Assembly: GCA_031258895.1 (NCBI GenBank)
Contig: JAIRMF010000084.1
Coordinates: 1-6,162 of the forward strand
Reading direction: 5' to 3'
DNA length: 6,162 bases
From: Dysgonamonadaceae bacterium
GTDB lineage: Bacteria > Bacteroidota > Bacteroidia > Bacteroidales > Azobacteroidaceae
Position numbers and translations under genes: made by a program. Positions 5,302-6,162 of the stretch are shown one piece after another. The first letter of the stretch is position 1. Each line of letters begins with the position of its first letter. The notes beneath the pieces are model-generated. The model was not told the origin of the DNA, ran no database searches, and saw nothing but the letters and a program-made list of their open reading frames with translations.

Positions 5302-5748
5302 TCAAATCCTTACACGCGCGACGCTCACTGCCGTGAAAATTCCGAAAGCGTTGTCGATAAAACTCACGGGATTTGCCAAATCGGTCGAACTGACCTGTTC
5401 ATACAGTTCGGCATAATCGCGTCCGACACGGTAAACATAGATGTAATGATTGCCCGTAGCGTATCTTCGCCTAAATCAAGCGAATATATCCCTTCTGACG
5501 TTTCTGTCAATACCTTATCGTTCACTTTCACGGCCAAGCCGCCAATCGGGTCGGAAAGGTCGTATTCGTCTTTGAGATAAACCTCCATAGTATAAACCCT
5601 CATAGTCAGCGAGTTGGCACCTTCATGAAAATAACTTTCCACGACCGGCGTTTCGGTGTCGATGTCGTAGTCCATCAACGGTTCACCGCAAGAGGAGTTT
5701 ATGAGTGCACAAGAAAACAAGTAAACGGTTTAATATCTTTTGATTCAT
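5302..5748 (-). pseudogene. Broken DUF4249-like lipoprotein gene (frameshifts, internal deletion)
   Basis: Three stretches must be joined to read one protein. From ATG 5748, MNQKILNRLLVF begins a signal peptide; the frame must shift near 5709-5715 to continue CALINSSC, a plausible lipobox with the cysteine to be lipidated. The second stretch (to about 5461) includes TPVVESYFHEGANSLTMRVY, then DPIGGLAVKVNDK and SEGIYSLDLGEDT, resembling the N-terminus of DUF4249 surface lipoproteins. Near 5460-5466 the frame shifts back, and GNHYIYVYRVGRDYAELYEQ, TDLANPVSFIDNAFGIFTAV and VARVRI follow to TGA at 5302-5304, resembling the DUF4249 C-terminus. The total is about 148 residues, whereas the family is usually a few hundred, so the middle is apparently lost. 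It follows a TonB-dependent receptor, as DUF4249 genes often do. Two frame shifts argue for decay, though sequencing error remains possible. Confidence 0.6.
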
Positions 5749-5777
5749 ATTTTTTGTATTTTAATATTCATTTATTC

Positions 5778-6162
5778 TTACTTCAACCCCACGCTCAGCG
5801 TTACATTCGGCGTAAATCCAAGCAGGTTGATGTTGGTTTCTGTTACGCCCATCACGCGGTCGAAAGCGTATTCGCGATACCAGACGTTCACTTTGTCGTA
5901 AACATTGAACAATGAAAGACTTATGCTCGACTTGAATGATTTGATAAACGACAAATCGTATTTCGCAAGCAGGTCCATTCGATGATAATCGGGGTAACGG
6001 GCGTTGTTTTTCTTATCAACCACGATGAAGTTCACGTTGCCGCCGTTGGGAGTCGTAAGTGTGTATGCACCAATGGGTTCGGTAAACGGTTTGCCGATAG
6101 CGTAAATCCAAGTCGCCGAGATGGTCAGGTCTTTGATTGGTTTGTAGGTAATGACGGTCTTA
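5778..6162 (-). CDS. C-terminal end of a TonB-dependent outer-membrane receptor (partial)
   Basis: The minus-strand frame is open from the window edge (codons starting at 6161) to TAA at 5778-5780, giving 127 residues; the start lies beyond the window. It reads as the last strands of a TonB-dependent receptor beta-barrel: alternating hydrophobic/polar strands (TISATWIYAIGKPFTEPIG), then the YPDYHRMDLLAKYDL strand, SISLSLFNVYDKVNVWYREY (the usual S-L-x-N-V-Y-N/D-x-x-N turn of Bacteroidota receptors) and NINLLGFTPNVTLSVGLK at the end. The closing residue is Lys; many outer-membrane barrels end in Phe. Such receptors import substrates using energy from TonB. The next gene on the same strand, 29 bases further on, is the DUF4249-like remnant, a common pairing. 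The substrate cannot be determined. Confidence 0.88.
   Translation of the reverse strand, partial: KTVITYKPIKDLTISATWIYAIGKPFTEPIGAYTLTTPNGGNVNFIVVDKKNNARYPDYHRMDLLAKYDLSFIKSFKSSISLSLFNVYDKVNVWYREYAFDRVMGVTETNINLLGFTPNVTLSVGLK

Noticed and set aside
5364..5720. A 118-residue protein starting at TTG 5720 as an intact gene in its own right.
   Set aside because: It begins inside a signal peptide that starts at ATG 5748 in another frame, and its last 30 or so residues are out of frame with a better-looking C-terminal stretch. It is one part of a broken gene.

Overview
The window looks like chromosomal DNA from a Bacteroidota bacterium, most likely order Bacteroidales. Four things point there. 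Transcription starts carry the Bacteroidota -7 box (TAnnTTTG) instead of a sigma70 TATAAT. The first gene ends in a FISUMP/fimbrillin-type C-terminal domain. The right end carries the tail of a TonB-dependent receptor followed by a DUF4249-like lipoprotein remnant. A LytS/LytTR two-component pair sits next to them. Family names come from reading the translations and remembered family features; no database search was run.

Layout, left to right. (1) 1-395 (+): 3' end of a surface-protein gene with a FISUMP domain. (2) 423-453: a strong hairpin that can stop transcription from both sides. (3) 473-556 (-) tRNA-Leu(GAG) and 689-760 (-) tRNA-Glu(CTC), each with its own promoter. (4) 793-2232 (-): gltX, glutamyl-tRNA synthetase, just upstream of the tRNA-Glu it could charge. 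(5) 2332-2412 (+): tRNA-Leu(TAG), divergent from gltX, with a terminator at 2460-2487. (6) 2560-3234 (-): a HigB-HigA type II toxin-antitoxin operon, toxin first. (7) 3262-3394: an AT-rich gap holding an 18-bp perfect palindrome. (8) 3395-5215 (-): a LytTR response regulator and its four-TM LytS-type sensor kinase, six bases apart, with a well-formed promoter upstream. (9) 5302-5748 (-): a broken DUF4249-like lipoprotein gene with two frame shifts and an apparent internal deletion. (10) 5778-6162 (-): C-terminal end of a TonB-dependent outer-membrane receptor, which runs off the window.

How the parts relate. Regions 2-5 form a translation cluster of three tRNAs and one synthetase, with compact individual promoters and terminators. 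Region 6 is a self-contained accessory module between that cluster and the sensory genes. Regions 8-10 read as one environmental-response locus: an outer-membrane receptor, a surface lipoprotein (now degraded) and a membrane sensor with a DNA-binding regulator. The signal and the substrate cannot be read from the sequence.

The most unusual points are a GltX that looks clostridial and zinc-binding instead of the usual Bacteroides type, the collapsed DUF4249 gene beside an apparently intact receptor tail, and a Met/His-rich outer loop in the sensor kinase. I see no CRISPR array, transposase, phage gene or clearly new multi-gene system.
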